64,000 nt of DNA from Agapetus fuscipes (GCA_951799405.1 OX637344.1:1674001-1738000), one strand, 5' to 3'. Positions 19,213 through 29,316 are shown, counted from the stretch's first letter. The notes: generated by a model not told the origin, from the letters alone. A program made the numbers and translations.

Positions 19213-19410
19213 ATTCCTTGACTTAAAGGCTGGTGATGAGGCTGACCACCCATACAGTAAAAAATACTTCACTTTGCCAGTGTCTTCCCTGTTTCAGGGA
19301 AGGTCGGCAAGAAGTTTGAAATTGGGTTTTATGTTGTAAGTCCACATGCGGCATGTGCAAGCGCAAACTTATACGTGTCTGCTTATGGGATTGCATTTAA
19401 TGTGAATCTT
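19213..19410 (+). mobile_element. Rep-A, 3' truncated with small deletion
   Basis: Starts TTCCTTGACTTAAAGGCTGG; about 20 bases are lost after GGTCGGCAAGA. Ends at GCATTTAATGTGAATCTT, where a LINE-G1 piece begins. Confidence 0.85.
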
Positions 19411-19421
19411 CCAGCCATAAT

Positions 19422-19880
19422 TTTTTCGATCTTCCCTTTCCGTTTTTTCTTTTCACACTTCCTCTGTTACACACATTTGCAAGTCTTTCATCATCCATTC
19501 GTTCTACGTGTCCAAACCATCTCTTCACATTCTTTTACTATCTTTACTCTTTCACATCCTCTTTCAACTTACATTTCGCTCCCCCAGTTCTTGTTTACCT
19601 CGATACGCCAATCTTGTCAAATATGACTTTTTCATGCAGTTGTCTTAAGAATCAAATTCTACCCAATCTGAGCTAAGAAAAACCGTAAAACTCGTTAATG
19701 TGAGAGTTCTTATAAATATTTTTTTAATAAATTTCTTGTTTTCAAAAGACACATTGGTCCAGTACACATGCAAACATTGTTCATGTAATTAGCTGAATGG
19801 TCTAAACGGCAAACAAGAACTAAGGCAGCGATATGTCTTTCACCCATTCATTCTTAACTCTATCTTTTAGTGTTTCCTAT
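19422..19880 (-). pseudogene. LINE-G1 fragment split by MITE-C
   Basis: 19422-19573 matches the GRPRK to WFGHVER segment; 19838-19880 resumes with the MTGKTL-upstream part (TTCTTAACTCTATCTTTTAG). Removing MITE-C restores the order seen at 57770-58629. Confidence 0.8.
19576..19836 (+). mobile_element. MITE-C nested in LINE-G1
   Basis: TIRs CGCTCCCCCAGTTCTTGTTT and, reversed, CGCTGCCTTAGTTCTTGTTT. This copy carries ATACGCCAATCTTGTCAAAT next to the left TIR, a subtype shared with 44269 and 50129. Confidence 0.9.
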
Positions 19881-19904
19881 TGTTCTCCTCGAGTGTTGCT
19901 TGTT

Positions 19905-20045
19905 AGCCGGAAGATGTAACAATAAAGTATTACAAGTAACAATATATAACAATAACGTGTAACAAGTAACAAGATGTAACAATAAAGTATAACAAGTAAC
20001 AAAATGTAAAACATAAAAATATGTTAAATAAAATGTAACAAGAAA
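19905..20045. repeat. Minisatellite of AACAAGTAACAA type
   Basis: About four degenerate units of roughly 30 bases (TGTAACAATAAAGTATAACA). The Tyr/Leu-rich minus-strand frame here is its translation. Confidence 0.8.
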
Positions 20046-20478
20046 AAAGAAAGAGTACAAAAAATTAGTAGGGAATCTCTTAAAATGTTTAATTTAGTGA
20101 TGTAACCCGGACGAAATGTCGTCACGTAAAGTATCTATGTTATAACGTTGTAACTGTTACAAATAATAATAACTAATATTAATGGCATTGTTCACGAGCC
20201 GGGGGAACAAAGGCCGCTCTGTATTCACAACTCGTAATGTATTAGTTACAAATGAACGGTTGCCAAAATGATTTAAATGCTAATTTGATAATTACAGAAT
20301 TGCGAGCTCGCTAGGCAATCGTCCCAACTCTATCCGGGACTAACTTATTGTTAGTACGACTATATGCAGGGGTGCAAAACATTTTTAAAACAAAATTAAA
20401 TAGAAACAACAAAGTTTGTGCCAAATTCCAAATTTACCTCACGTCAGAGGTATAGGGGGATTTGATGTCCATTGTAAC

Positions 20479-20675
20479 AATAATCTATTATCTAAGTTGC
20501 GAAGATGGATTGACATTCAAGGATTTCATATATGCGTTCCCACAAGCAGTTACTTGTAAGTTCGCTAAAAAACAAATCTCAGATGAACATACACCTTGCA
20601 ACTCCCGCCGCTTTTCCCTGAAACCGGAAAGGCATCAGAATATTGAACCCTTTTTTACAATGTAGGTGTAAGCTT
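20479..20675 (-). mobile_element. Rep-A, old copy with deletion
   Basis: TATTATCTAAGTTGCGAAGA, CCCACAAGCAGTTACTTGTA, CTCAGATGAACATACACCTT. The CCGCATGTG block is deleted and the 5' end is eroded. Confidence 0.75.
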
Positions 20676-20714
20676 TTGAATAAATTTAAATAAACTTCTT
20701 TCTATAGCAACTAG

Positions 20715-20915
20715 GCTGTGTGAAGTCAAAAATGCCACCCCGGTTAAAGGGAAAGGCGGCAGGAGTTGAAAAGTTTATGTTCATTTTATGTTTGGTTTAT
20801 TTTGTAAGTACCTACACACGCAGCATGTGTAAGTGCGAGATGCGTGTGCCTGCTTGTGGGCATGCATTAAATATAAATCTCAAATAATAAATATCTTTGC
20901 AACTTAGATTTAGAT
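20715..20915 (+). mobile_element. Rep-A, 5' truncated
   Basis: Starts in the ATGCCACCCC block (about 20731) and runs to CTTTGCAACTTAGATTTAGA. CACACGCAGCATGTGTAAGT marks an old subtype. Confidence 0.8.
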
Positions 20916-20997
20916 GCAGACCTTACCTACATAGTTCAATATACTCATTTAAAAAAAATGAAGTTAAAACGAAGTGTCTAAAAGCAACTACAAAAAA

Positions 20998-21323
20998 AAA
21001 AACGCAACTGAGCTACACATATAGTGTAACTTCTTGCCGCGTTATCCCCGAAGGGGTCGCTTGTGCCGATTTGAACCTATTTATTTTTACAGGTAAGGGG
21101 GCCAGCCTTACGCGAACCACTTCAGTTGAAGTGGAGGTTTCCCAGCTCCCGAAAGAGCTGGTACTCATTTCTTGTGAAGGCTGAGTAAACCTTGCCGGTA
21201 TTTTATTTTGGAATTTGAAATAAACACCGAAACGGGTAATCATTTCTGACACCCTCGGTGAGATTCGAACCCGAGCTCACGGCATGGAATGCAAGCACTC
21301 TACCAACTAAGCTATCGACCGGG
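20998..21323 (-). mobile_element. SINE-E, near full length
   Basis: Minus strand: CCCGGTCGATAGCTTAGTTG, B box GGTTCGAATCTCACC, ACCCGTTTCGGTGTTTATTT, CGAAGGGGTCGC, 3' end CTCAGTTGCGTT. Both pol III boxes remain recognisable. Confidence 0.9.
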
Positions 21324-21598
21324 CAGTCTAGATTTTTACAAAACGTTTTTTTAATACAATAGTAGAAAGGGTTGAGGAGGCCTGTTCCGCACGCTCGTAA
21401 TTTGATTTGGGTGTGTCTGTAATAAAGCATGCTCGGGGTTTAGCGCTACCCACAGGTCCCTCGGGAGACCGTGCTATCTCCATACTGGGCTAGCACGCCG
21501 CGTACAGCTGATGAGCCGCGGTAGATGAGACGCTCGTGTAATATGACCCCCCATAGTAATTTGCCTGTTAATGGACTCTATTTGATAGGGTAATGAAC
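21324..21598. other. Unassigned, GC-richer segment
   Basis: 21420-21560 contains CTCGGGAGACCGTGCTATCT and GATGAGCCGCGGTAGATGAG. It may be part of an unrecognised transposon 3' UTR. No frame stands out. Confidence 0.3.
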
Positions 21599-21657
21599 AA
21601 CTCTGCAGAAGCTCTGGCCACCCTTAGTAGAATAGCGACAAAGTTACAGTTACAGTA
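21599..21657 (+). mobile_element. LINE-G1 3' end (short)
   Basis: AACTCTGCAGAAGCTCTGGC followed by (AGTTAC)n matches the extreme 3' end of LINE-G1 on the plus strand. A severe 5' truncation. Confidence 0.75.
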
Positions 21658-21699
21658 AAGTTAATAAAACCTATTCAAGATGAAGGTTACAATGTTTTA

Positions 21700-21900
21700 T
21701 TGTTCGTAGTTCTTCAAGAGAGTCTCCTGAAGAACCTGACTCTATTTGATGGGCTATTGAGATTTTAAATAAACCCCTTTCCAGATGAAAGTTGTAATGT
21801 TGTATTGTTCTGTAGTTCTTTCTTGTCCGCCCGATAAGAGAGTCTCCTAAAGAAGTTGACTAACAGGTCAGCTTAACGTCCAGAAATCGATAAAACTCAA
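21700..21900 (+). mobile_element. Hammerhead-bearing element, partial duplication
   Basis: Two imperfect units, at about 21700-21780 and 21790-21900, share AATGTTNTATTGTTC, GTAGTTCTT and AGAGAGTCTCCT. Only the second carries a complete hammerhead-like fold. Likely a Penelope-type terminal repeat remnant. Confidence 0.55.
21842..21884 (+). ncRNA. Hammerhead-like motif with 7-bp helix II
   Basis: CUAAAGA at 21847-21853 (G5 changed to A). Helix II pairs AGUUGAC (21854-21860) with GUCAGCU (21867-21873). The GUC cleavage triplet ends at 21880. G12 is U and one A is missing, so probably inactive. The long helix II argues for real descent from a ribozyme. Confidence 0.55.
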
Positions 21901-21942
21901 GTTCCTCGACGAATAAATTGATTGTTACAAAATGATCTAATA

Positions 21943-22140
21943 AAGCAGAGTACTGGGATCGTGCCTTTTGCATAGCCAGCACTGTGCTGTGGAATGCCCT
22001 ACCCCATGAGCTAAGAGCCGTAGAGAGTGCAAGTGCATTTAGGTCGGGATTGAAGACGTGTTTGTTTCGAAAATGTTACAGTTGAACAGTGCCCTTGCAG
22101 TGATTTGTCACAAAACGGTACTATAAATATTGTCTTTATT
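21943..22140 (+). pseudogene. LINE ORF2 C-terminal fragment, CR1/L2-like
   Basis: A frame from 21947 reads FCIASTVLWNALPHELRAV then SAFRSGLKTCLF, the WNSLPxxLR ... FKxxLKTHLF ending common to CR1, L2 and related LINEs. The 3' UTR ends GTACTATAAATATTGTC and an ATT run. This lineage occurs once as coding sequence in the window. Confidence 0.8.
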
Positions 22141-22145
22141 ATTAT

Positions 22146-22305
22146 CGTTGGACCACTCAAACTGTAATAATAGATTCATTTTGCCGATGTCACCTCTGTT
22201 TTAGAAAAGAGTGGTAAGAGTTACACGGTGGTTGTTTATTTGACATATTGGATTTTTATTTTGTAATACACATGCAGCATGTGTGCGCGAACTTACACGT
22301 GTCCA
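22146..22305 (+). mobile_element. Rep-A, diverged
   Basis: GATGTCACCTCTGTTTTAGA, ACATGCAGCATGTGTGCGCG. Both ends lost. Confidence 0.75.
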
Positions 22306-22332
22306 TTGAGTTATAAGAGTCATTGACCTATG

Positions 22333-22597
22333 TCCCCTCAGTTCTTGTTTGGCTTATCAACCATTTGATTCAAACATGACCTTTGATTGAAACTGTCTTA
22401 AGAACCAAATTCTACACAATCTGAGCTAAGAAAAAAACCTATGTAAAACACGAAAATGTGACAGTTGTTTTTAGTATTTTCAAAAAAAAATCTAAAATTC
22501 ATAATCCACATTGGTCCAGTGCACTTACAAACAATGCTCATGTGAAATTACCTCTGTTGGAGATAAGACAAACAAGCACTTAGGCCACGATATGATT
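22333..22597 (+). mobile_element. MITE-C, full length
   Basis: CCCCTCAGTTCTTGTTTGGC to GATAAGACAAACAAGCACTT and AGGCCACGATATG. All internal blocks are present. Good reference copy. Confidence 0.9.
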
Positions 22598-22939
22598 CTT
22601 TATGAGTCAGTCCGTTTGAGTCGAATAAAAAGAGGAAATACTTATATAACATTCAAGTATATCTATGGTCTTTATTAGCATAGGGGTGTACAGGATTTTC
22701 GCCTCTCCCACCCCCACCATAGGGGGTGAATTAGCGTGCGCGCCGGGAGCAAGAGTTAGTTAGTCTCGTCTTTGAGTAATCAAGCTAATATTATAATAAT
22801 AATAAATAACTATGAATATGAATAAGCTACGAATGACGTCATAGAAAACTCAATTATAATTTATTTATTTTTATATGAATACTCTAACTAACTATACAGT
22901 TTTTTCTTTTATATCCAAAGACATGAACAGCATTTCAAG
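22598..22939. other. Unassigned region
   Basis: Contains a C-rich patch at about 22700-22760 (CCCACCCCCACCATAGGGGG). Nothing else recognised. Confidence 0.25.
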
Positions 22940-23128
22940 ATTTGTATTTCACTTTCCGAATGTCACTACTGTGTCAGGAAAGAGTTGCAGGTCTTATGTT
23001 TATTTGAGATATATTTCTATTGTTTTCTATTGTTCAATAACTCAAGCAACACCTCTGCGGCACCCTTCCAGGGTGACATAGACCCCCGAGAATTGGAGAG
23101 CCTCCCGCACAGGGTTCCTTAAAACAAT
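22940..23128 (+). mobile_element. Rep-A fragment followed by SINE-B (B1) tail
   Basis: 22940-23022 keeps CGAATGTCACTACTGTGTCA and TCTTATGTTTATTTGAGA. 23043-23128 is the B1 tail only (ACACCTCTGCGGCAC ... CCTCCCGCACAGGGTTCC). Confidence 0.65.
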
Positions 23129-23162
23129 TGTATTTAGAAAAAAATACTATTTAAATATATAT

Positions 23163-23442
23163 CGATACCTTAAAAGTAAAAGTGAATAAGTGACATATTA
23201 AGCTAACATGGGTTTCTCAGGTAAATTACCCTCTTTGTTATTTTCTGTGAGATAAAACCCTAAATAAAGTGTTAAAATCCTGTAGTTTAGAAGTTTGTCA
23301 TGAGTATTAGTTCATAATTAGTTCACTTACAATGAGAAGTTACACCCAATAAAATAGAAAAAAATCTGTATTTATCTGAGAAACTTTAGTTACCTTAATA
23401 CTTCACTTATCCAGTTTTACCTTTGATGTATCGACATAAAAA
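23163..23442. mobile_element. MITE-J, near full length
   Basis: TIRs of about 30 bases: TATCGATACCTTAAAAGTAA at the left, and on the right the reverse complement of ATGTCGATACATCAAAGGTA. Internal GTTTCTCAGGTAAATTACCC and AGTTACACCCAATAAAAT recur in the other copies. No coding frame. Confidence 0.85.
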
Positions 23443-23968
23443 AATACACATGAGTAGTATTTAGATACAAATCAAATTAAAATCAATTTTATTATTTGTG
23501 TTAATAAATAAATAAAATATTCGATACTTACAGCTATAATAAAATAACTGTTTTGTATGGATATTGTATGAGAGCTTTTGTATGGAGTACATATTTTGAT
23601 AGTTGTACTACCTCCCGCTAGATGTCGTTACCTTCCATTTACACACGATAGTTTGTCTAATAAAACTATTCAGAGAATATTTCATTTTATATTCAATAAA
23701 ATCACTACAGTACTTTTATTTACGAGCTTTATTTACTAGTGAATTATTTATTATATAATATGCAAAAAATTAAAGTCATTAAAAATATTAAATTTAAAAA
23801 AAAATGTGATTTTGAAAAATAAAAAATTGTCATTCCGCACTATTAAATTCATAATTCTGCTCACTTACAAATGACAAAAAAAATTGCCCATCACACGGCC
23901 AGGTTGCTAGAGAAAATGCAAACTAATATTCTGTTTTTGATTGCTAAGAACTCTAATAATAATAAACA
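23443..23968. other. Unassigned AT-rich region
   Basis: No family recognised. It has one short less AT-rich patch (CCTCCCGCTAGATGTCGTTA) near 23610. Confidence 0.25.
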
Positions 23969-24182
23969 ATTCCTTGCCTTATAAGTTGGTGTGCGGCTGA
24001 TTACCCATGCTGTAGAAAATGGTTCACTTTGCCAATGTCACCCCCGTTTCAGGGAAGGTCGGCAAGAGTTGCAGGGTGTATGTCCATTCGAGACTTGGTT
24101 TCTATATTGTAGGTTCACATGCGGCATGCGCATTGCGCAAGCGCGAACTTGTACGTGTCTGCTTGTGGGAATGCATGTAATG
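23969..24182 (+). mobile_element. Rep-A, 3' truncated at a SINE-B junction
   Basis: TTCCTTGCCTTATAAGTTGG to GGGAATGCATGTAATG. The (TTAGATT)n tail is absent and SINE-B begins directly at 24183 without its first 22 or so bases. Confidence 0.85.
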
Positions 24183-24484
24183 GTAACATTTCGGACTCTT
24201 AATGGGAAGGTGTGGGTTCGAATCCCGGCGGAGCACCAAAAATATACCATTTATATTTTCAAATTTGCTCTTCGCTGGGTTGAAAAATTCATAAACCTTT
24301 ATCAATGAGCGGTCACCAAAGGTCCATCCAGCCTTACAGCAACTGGGTCTTACTTGAGTATTGGCGCTTTGTAGCGACGACCAAGCTCGTACACCTCTGC
24401 AGCACTACAAGTGTCATATACCCGTAGAGTCTCTAGAATCGAGGGAGTCTCCCGCACAGGATTTGTTTTTTTTTTTTTTTTTTA
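24183..24484 (+). mobile_element. SINE-B (B1), 5' truncated
   Basis: Starts at GTAACATTTCGGACTC (A box lost). B box GGTTCGAATCCCGGCGGAG is intact. B1 tail runs to a 19-T/A run at 24465-24484. Confidence 0.85.
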
Positions 24485-24489
24485 AATAC

Positions 24490-24524
24490 TCGTATGCTAA
24501 CGTTGAAAATACCGGGCCTTAAGA
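24490..24524. mobile_element. MITE-P terminus
   Basis: GCTAACGTTGAAAATACCGG then GCCTTAAG equals the right TIR of MITE-P. Its partner is lost behind the SINE-B insertion. Confidence 0.55.
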
Positions 24525-24826
24525 AAGTAAAACAGACCTTATTGTTTGTTTGCAACATGAAGGCTATGCACGTGATATTTTGCCGTTTTAATTTTCGCAA
24601 ATTCTCGTAAAACAAAATGTCCGCTAAATGAGTCGCGCGAAGCCATTCCGAGTTCATCAGATTGTACGAAAACATTCGCACAACGTACGTGAGGTAATGC
24701 GAGAACAAATACATATTTTATTCGTGGAATTTACGCACAACAATCATTATCAACATGCCAGATTGTAAAAGATTTCTCTGTGACAAAAGATAATTGGAAA
24801 AAGTCGGTGAAAAACAATGCTGAGTC

Positions 24827-25246
24827 CGGTCGATAGATTAGTAATTGGTAGAGTGCTTGTATTCCACGCCGAGATCTCGGGCTCAAATCCCAATGAGGCC
24901 ATTTCCTGTTTCGGTGTTTATTTCAAATTCTACACACTTATTCTAAAATACCGGCAAGGCTTACCCAGCCTTCATAAAAAATGAGAACCAGCCTCCTTTG
25001 GATGTGGGAAACCCTCTGTTACTGTACTGTATCCTGCCACCGTTCCACTAGCATGGCCGGTACCTCAGTAAATGCGTTTCCATTTTTTTCTGTTCTTGCA
25101 TACCTCTTTCATCTCTTCACTCCCACTTAAACTTAAGTGGTTGGTGTAAGGGTAGCTCACTTAACTGTTAAAATAAACTCGTTAACTCGACAGCCCTTCG
25201 GGAAGAACGCGTCAAGACGTTACACTGTTTCCAGCTTGGCCTCTCA
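24827..25246 (+). mobile_element. SINE-E split by a LINE-G2 3' end
   Basis: 24827-25014 carries the head (GTCCGGTCGATAGATTAG) and a damaged B box (GGGCTCAAATCCC). 25127-25246 resumes at ACTCCCACTTAAACTTAAG and reaches CCAGCTTGG. The insert interrupts the GGGAAACTCCCACTTC block. Confidence 0.8.
25015..25126 (-). mobile_element. LINE-G2 3' end nested in SINE-E
   Basis: TATCCTGCCACCGTTCCACT, GCCGGTACCTCAG and TGCATACCTCTTTCATCTC are the reverse complement of the last part of LINE-G2. Only about 110 bases were inserted. Confidence 0.8.
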
Positions 25247-25460
25247 TGGGGGTCGGGTTTTGAGTGCGGAGCGAAGCTGCAGGACGTGCGACACGTCCAG
25301 TGGGACTGCGAAGCCTTGCAGCCTGGTCGTGAGGCGCTCTTCAACGCTGCCAGACCGGCCATCGGCCCGATCGGAGACGCGGACTTTGTGGCCAACAAAT
25401 CTAACTTTGAGGCTTTTTCAAAGTTTTGTGCCAGCTATGGCGAGAACTCGTCGGTCTAAT
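25247..25460 (+). pseudogene. LINE ORF2 C-terminal zinc-motif fragment (R1/I-like)
   Basis: A GC-rich frame reads CGAKLQDVRHVQWDCEAL, then PIGDADFVANKSNFEAFSKF and stop (TAA at about 25458). C ... H ... C spacing is that of LINE ORF2 C-terminal fingers; clade is uncertain (R1, Jockey and I all possible). GC content is clearly above the surroundings, suggesting a recent insert. Confidence 0.65.
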
Positions 25461-26130
25461 TACACCGACATTCTTTCTTCTTTTCTTTATTCTTTCCTAC
25501 CTCTATGGTGGTTGGCCACTTAGTCAGGAGAGCACCTCCCGAACAGTCTCAGTAGTAACATCTCGAATTTAGGCCTTAAGTCATATGTTAAGACGCTCAG
25601 AATCACTTTGCATTTTTGTTTGTAAATTGAAAATCCTCGAGCCCTAAACCCTCACGGCTATAATCTTTCAGTGATTTCTGAGCCTCCTTTGCTTTGTGTA
25701 AACACTTGGGAAAGTGTAGCTTCACGGGAGGGCCTTCTGCCACTCGCGTCTCACATAACTTTTGCATGCGAGTCCTGTGACACATCCCCGGATGGGATGG
25801 ATATACAGGGCGTGGGTCAGTGGAGGGGAGACTGACCCCTGAGAGAAGATGTTGTATGTGTAGTTTTGCTGTGTTAGCTAGTGCTTAGTTTTATGTGTAG
25901 TCTAATATTAATAATAATTTATAAAGCGGTGTATGTGTGGCATTTGACAAAAAAATATGTGTAATGAAGCATTTATTATGTGGCACGCGTAACCAAGTGG
26001 TTACATTAAAAGGACAATAAAATGACGGAATCAACATAAAGAATTACATTCCGAGATTCTAAACGGCCACTTCTGGATGTCGTAGGCTCACAGATACATC
26101 TGCCGGGGAGAGCGAGTCTCCATGTCGCTT
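25461..26130. other. Possible LINE 3' UTR and unassigned sequence
   Basis: 25600-25850 has moderate GC and a 60-codon minus-strand frame that I do not recognise. 25905-25925 carries AATAATAATTTATAAAGCGG, a pattern seen at LINE 3' ends. Confidence 0.3.
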
Positions 26131-26138
26131 AAAAACTG

Positions 26139-26185
26139 TAGGCCGCCTGATGATGCAAGCGGTCTGTGAGCGAAACCGGTCGTGG
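26139..26185 (+). ncRNA. Hammerhead-like motif, weak helix II
   Basis: CUGAUGA is intact and GAAA is followed by ACCGGUC, giving a palindromic helix III (ACCGGU) and cleavage after UC. Helix I pairs GGCC-GC with GUGG (three Watson-Crick pairs and a G-U). Helix II is short (GC/GC with a large loop), the weak point. Confidence 0.5.
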
Positions 26186-26252
26186 AACATAATATACTAA
26201 AACAAAAAAATAATCTAAAACGCTAGAATAACGCTACTTAGCTAGCAGTGGC

Positions 26253-26406
26253 GAAGGGTGCGATACAACTCGATTTGCATCGGTTTCCCTTTTAAAATGA
26301 GGCAAAAATGATAATAAAGACGTAGACTGCATGGTTGTATTTTTTTTACTTTGTTGCCTCATTTTAAAAGGGAAGCCGATGGGAATCGAGTTGTATGGCA
26401 CCCTTC
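26253..26406. mobile_element. Short MITE with 50-bp TIRs
   Basis: GAAGGGTGCGATACAACTCG at the left pairs with CGAGTTGTATGGCACCCTTC at the right. The arms extend through TTTTAAAATGAGGCAA, with about 50 bases between. Only one copy is in the window. Confidence 0.85.
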
Positions 26407-26408
26407 TT

Positions 26409-26683
26409 TAAAAACTACACACATAGTGTAACATCCTGTCGCATTTTGTGGCTAGTGGAACCTATTTCTTTTTAAAGGTAAGGGGCCCAACTACTTGAGC
26501 TGAACTGAGGGTTTACTGCTCCCGAAGGGGCTGTAACTTAATTCTTGTGAAGTCAGAGTAACCCTTGCCAGTATTTTATTTTGGGTTTTTGAAAAAACAC
26601 CGAAACGGGAAATAATTTCTGACACCCACGGTGGGATTCGAACCCGAGCTCATAGCAATGGAATGCAAGCTATCGACCGGACA
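26409..26683 (-). mobile_element. SINE-E with internal losses
   Basis: Minus: GTCCGGTCGATAGC, then a deletion removes most of the A-box region; GGTTCGAATCCCACCGTGGG, ACCGAAA-type block, 3' part to ATGTGTGTAGTT. Confidence 0.85.
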
Positions 26684-26725
26684 AGAAAAAAATACAATTT
26701 CACCGGTGACCAAATTTTGTATATT

Positions 26726-26988
26726 CGTCGCCTTAGTGGTTGTTTATCTTATGTTCATCAGAGGTATTGTAACATGAGCAATGTTTGCATGTGTACTGGA
26801 CCAATGTGTCTTACGAAAACTGGAAATTGATTTTTAAAATATTTTTAAAAAACTCTCACATTATCGTGTTTTACGTGTTTTTCCTAGCTCAGATTGTGAA
26901 GAATGTGATTCTTTAGCCATTTTCTTTAAAAGGTCATCTTTAAATCAAATGGTAGAGAAGCCAAACAAACACTGAGGAACGAATTATC
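26726..26988 (-). mobile_element. MITE-C, full length
   Basis: Starts TCGTCGCCTTAGTGGTTGTT and ends CCAAACAAACACTGAGGAAC; internal ACATGAGCAATGTTTGCATG and GCTCAGATTGTGAAGAATG. Confidence 0.9.
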
Positions 26989-27382
26989 AAAAAAATATTA
27001 TTCTTGAATGTATTGACACTAGCGTGGTTAGGGACTCGCCCACCTCACATCCCGAGAAGACATTTGAAAAACTCATTCAAATCTTGTGGGATATTTTTTT
27101 TATTTTTTAAATACACGTAATTTTATTTTTAATGATGAAAACATAAATTTAATTTTAATAAAACTTCTTCATATCTTTGTATTGACATTCTGTTCTTGCA
27201 TCATTCACAAGATGGCTGGAATATTAAGTGCCTTTATAAATCAAAAACAAACCTACTCTCTAATACTAAACACTAATTTTATGTATAAACTTTTTAAACT
27301 ATTTTTATTTTACGAATGTTTCATTGTGTGTTTTGCTTGTCTGTGTTAGTGTCTGTGAAGTCTCTAGATGTTGCATACTTAT

Positions 27383-27645
27383 ATCTAAAATCTAAATTTA
27401 AATCTAAGCTGCACAGATATGTATCATTTGAGATTCATATTAAATGCATTCCCAAAAGCAGACATGCATAATTTCGCGCTAACACATGCCGCATGTGGAC
27501 CTACAATATAAAAAACCCAATCTCAAATGAACATAAGCCCTGCAATTCTTGCCGTCCTTCCCTGAAACAACGGGTGACATTGGCAAAGTTAACCATTTTT
27601 TACAGTATGGGTGGTCAGCCGCATACCAGCCTATAAGTCAAGGAA
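27383..27645 (-). mobile_element. Rep-A, full length
   Basis: (TAAATCT) tail at 27383 to 5' end TATAAGTCAAGGAAC at 27645. GCATACCAGCCTATAAG is a private change. Confidence 0.9.
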
Positions 27646-27649
27646 CAAC

Positions 27650-28010
27650 ATGTGCTTTCAACATGGTAGGTATTATCGTTAAAGTGCATTTCGGAACTTC
27701 CATGGTCCTCTAGCTCTCTCACATGATGAGGCAGGCGGTCCCAGGCTAGAAGACCAGCAACTACAAATGCACGCTCTTTTGTAGGTAACACAAAAACACT
27801 GTTGTTCCCCAAAAAAACAAATTTTCGGTGGTTTTATTAATTCATGTTAGAGCAGCATCGTAAAGCGCGCCATTTCGGGGGATACCTGTGGAAATTAATT
27901 TCAATCTGTGTAGTTTCTCGCTGTCGAGGGTCTGTGAGACATACTGTCGTCTCCCTCTGTCGGGATGCGAGCCCGGGGGGTGCGAGGGGGACAGAGTAAT
28001 GTTAGGCTGG
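27650..28010 (-). other. Unidentified moderately GC-rich segment with two minus frames
   Basis: A frame at 27615-27812 reads LPTKERAFVVAGLLAWDRLP, which resembles the RxFxVAxPxLWNxLP wording of LINE C-termini. Upstream, 27842-28027 reads LDSEKLHRLKLISTGIPRN. They may be parts of one decayed transposon protein. I cannot name it, and the ATGs have no support. Confidence 0.35.
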
Positions 28011-28172
28011 CACACTAAAAAACACAAAGCTCATAAAACACATAAAAATGTCCGGACGAGCCTGCCTTGTTACGGCGAACGGACTGTACGGAGCAAACAG
28101 AGGAGTAGAATGAGGTCCGCGCGTTTAAAACGGACAAAAAAATGTGACGTCATATCTTATCTTATATTTTGT

Positions 28173-28420
28173 ATTCCTTGACTTATAGGTTGGTATGAGG
28201 CTGACCACCCATACTGTAAAAAATGGTTCACTCTGCCAATGTCACCCCTGTTTCAGGGAATGTCGGCAAGAGTTGCAGGGCTTATGTTCATTTGAGGTTT
28301 GGATTTTATTTGTAAGTACACAATCAGCATTTGTAAGCGCGAACTACACGTGTTTGTTTGTGGGCATACATCTGAGAGCTTTGAATGAATATATCCTTGC
28401 AACTTAGATTATTAGATTAT
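28173..28420 (+). mobile_element. Rep-A, A2 subfamily, full length
   Basis: TTCCTTGACTTATAGGTTGG, GAGGTTTGGATTTTATTTGT, CATCTGAGAGCTTTGAATG, (ATTAG) tail. The plus-strand counterpart of 6774 and 7566. Confidence 0.9.
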
Positions 28421-28447
28421 TTTTTATTATGATAATGATGATGATGA

Positions 28448-28612
28448 TGAAGTACAAAATTTATATAGCGCCTTTTATGGTTCTTTTATGGTTCTCTTTT
28501 GCCAACGCCACTCCAATTGAATGCAAAAGTGGCAGGAGCTGGAAGGTATATGTTCATGTGAGATTTGTTTTTATTTTGTAAGTACACGTGTCAACATAAA
28601 CTTGAATACATC
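28448..28612. mobile_element. LINE-type 3' tail and Rep-A fragment
   Basis: AATTTATATAGCGCCTTTTA preceded by GAT repeats resembles CR1/L2-like 3' ends (compare 45365). 28496-28612 is an old plus-strand Rep-A piece (TTTTGCCAACGCCACTCC ... GTAAGTACACGTG). Confidence 0.5.
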
Positions 28613-29220
28613 TTAGAAAAATAATCTACAGTATCCTGTTGAATCGTGATTTCTTATTATTAAATTTGGCATTATCGAAAAATAAATATCTACGCCACTG
28701 CGCTCATTTCTGTATGTGAAGTAAGGTTTATGAAGAGCAGAGTACAGAGGCGTATATTAGGTTAAAATATTAAAATACAGAATTTGGGGAAAAAGAGGCT
28801 AACAAAACGCGCGCAGTGGCGGCTCGTCGACGCTTCATTACTCTCTGGAATAATTCCACGAAAAAATTCTGATTCGGCACGGCATTAAAATATGATAAAA
28901 TTATCAAATTAGGCTTCACGTTTTTGCAAAAAACCTGAATTGTCTGACTACACTGGAAATCATTTGCTGCTTTGTTGATTTTTCTTTTGTCTTTTTGAGC
29001 ATAAAAAAATTGAATGGTTGGTTAAAAAATATCACTTAGTACCATAATGGTCAGACTAGAATAAATGGGAAAATGTAAGTTGGAAGCTTAGGAATATTTT
29101 CATGGTTCGTGTATTGACACTGTGACAATTCACTTTCAATTAAATAATCAAAAATAAAAACAACGTTGTTTAGATTTTGTAGGGGTTGTGTATTCACACA
29201 GTGAAAATTAATTTTATTTC
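28613..29220. other. Unassigned AT-rich region
   Basis: Includes GCGCGCAGTGGCGGCTCGTC at about 28810, an isolated GC patch. CAACGTTGTTTAGATTTTGT near 29160 may be the outer flank of the hammerhead element that follows. Confidence 0.25.
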
Positions 29221-29271
29221 AATTTTTTTTTTTTAAAAAACGTAGTTTTTTTTTCGCAATAACATTTTCTA

Positions 29272-29316
29272 CCTCAAGTACTTTCGACCTTCAATATTCA
29301 GGTCATTATCAAGAGT
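29272..29316 (-). ncRNA. Hammerhead-like motif with UUGAUAA core
   Basis: Minus strand: CUC, UUGAUAA, helix II GACCU/AGGUC, GAA, AGUACU, U, GAG. Helix I has three or more pairs (CUC with GAG) and helix III is the palindrome AGUACU. All hammerhead core bases fit except U3 and A8, which can pair with each other. A plus-strand 3' half (GGTCGAAAGTGCTTC) follows at 29320-29334, so this was an inverted pair cut by Rep-A. Confidence 0.6.

Noticed and set aside
25603..25785. 60-codon minus frame as a gene
   Set aside because: No recognisable family and no start or splice support; left as unassigned.
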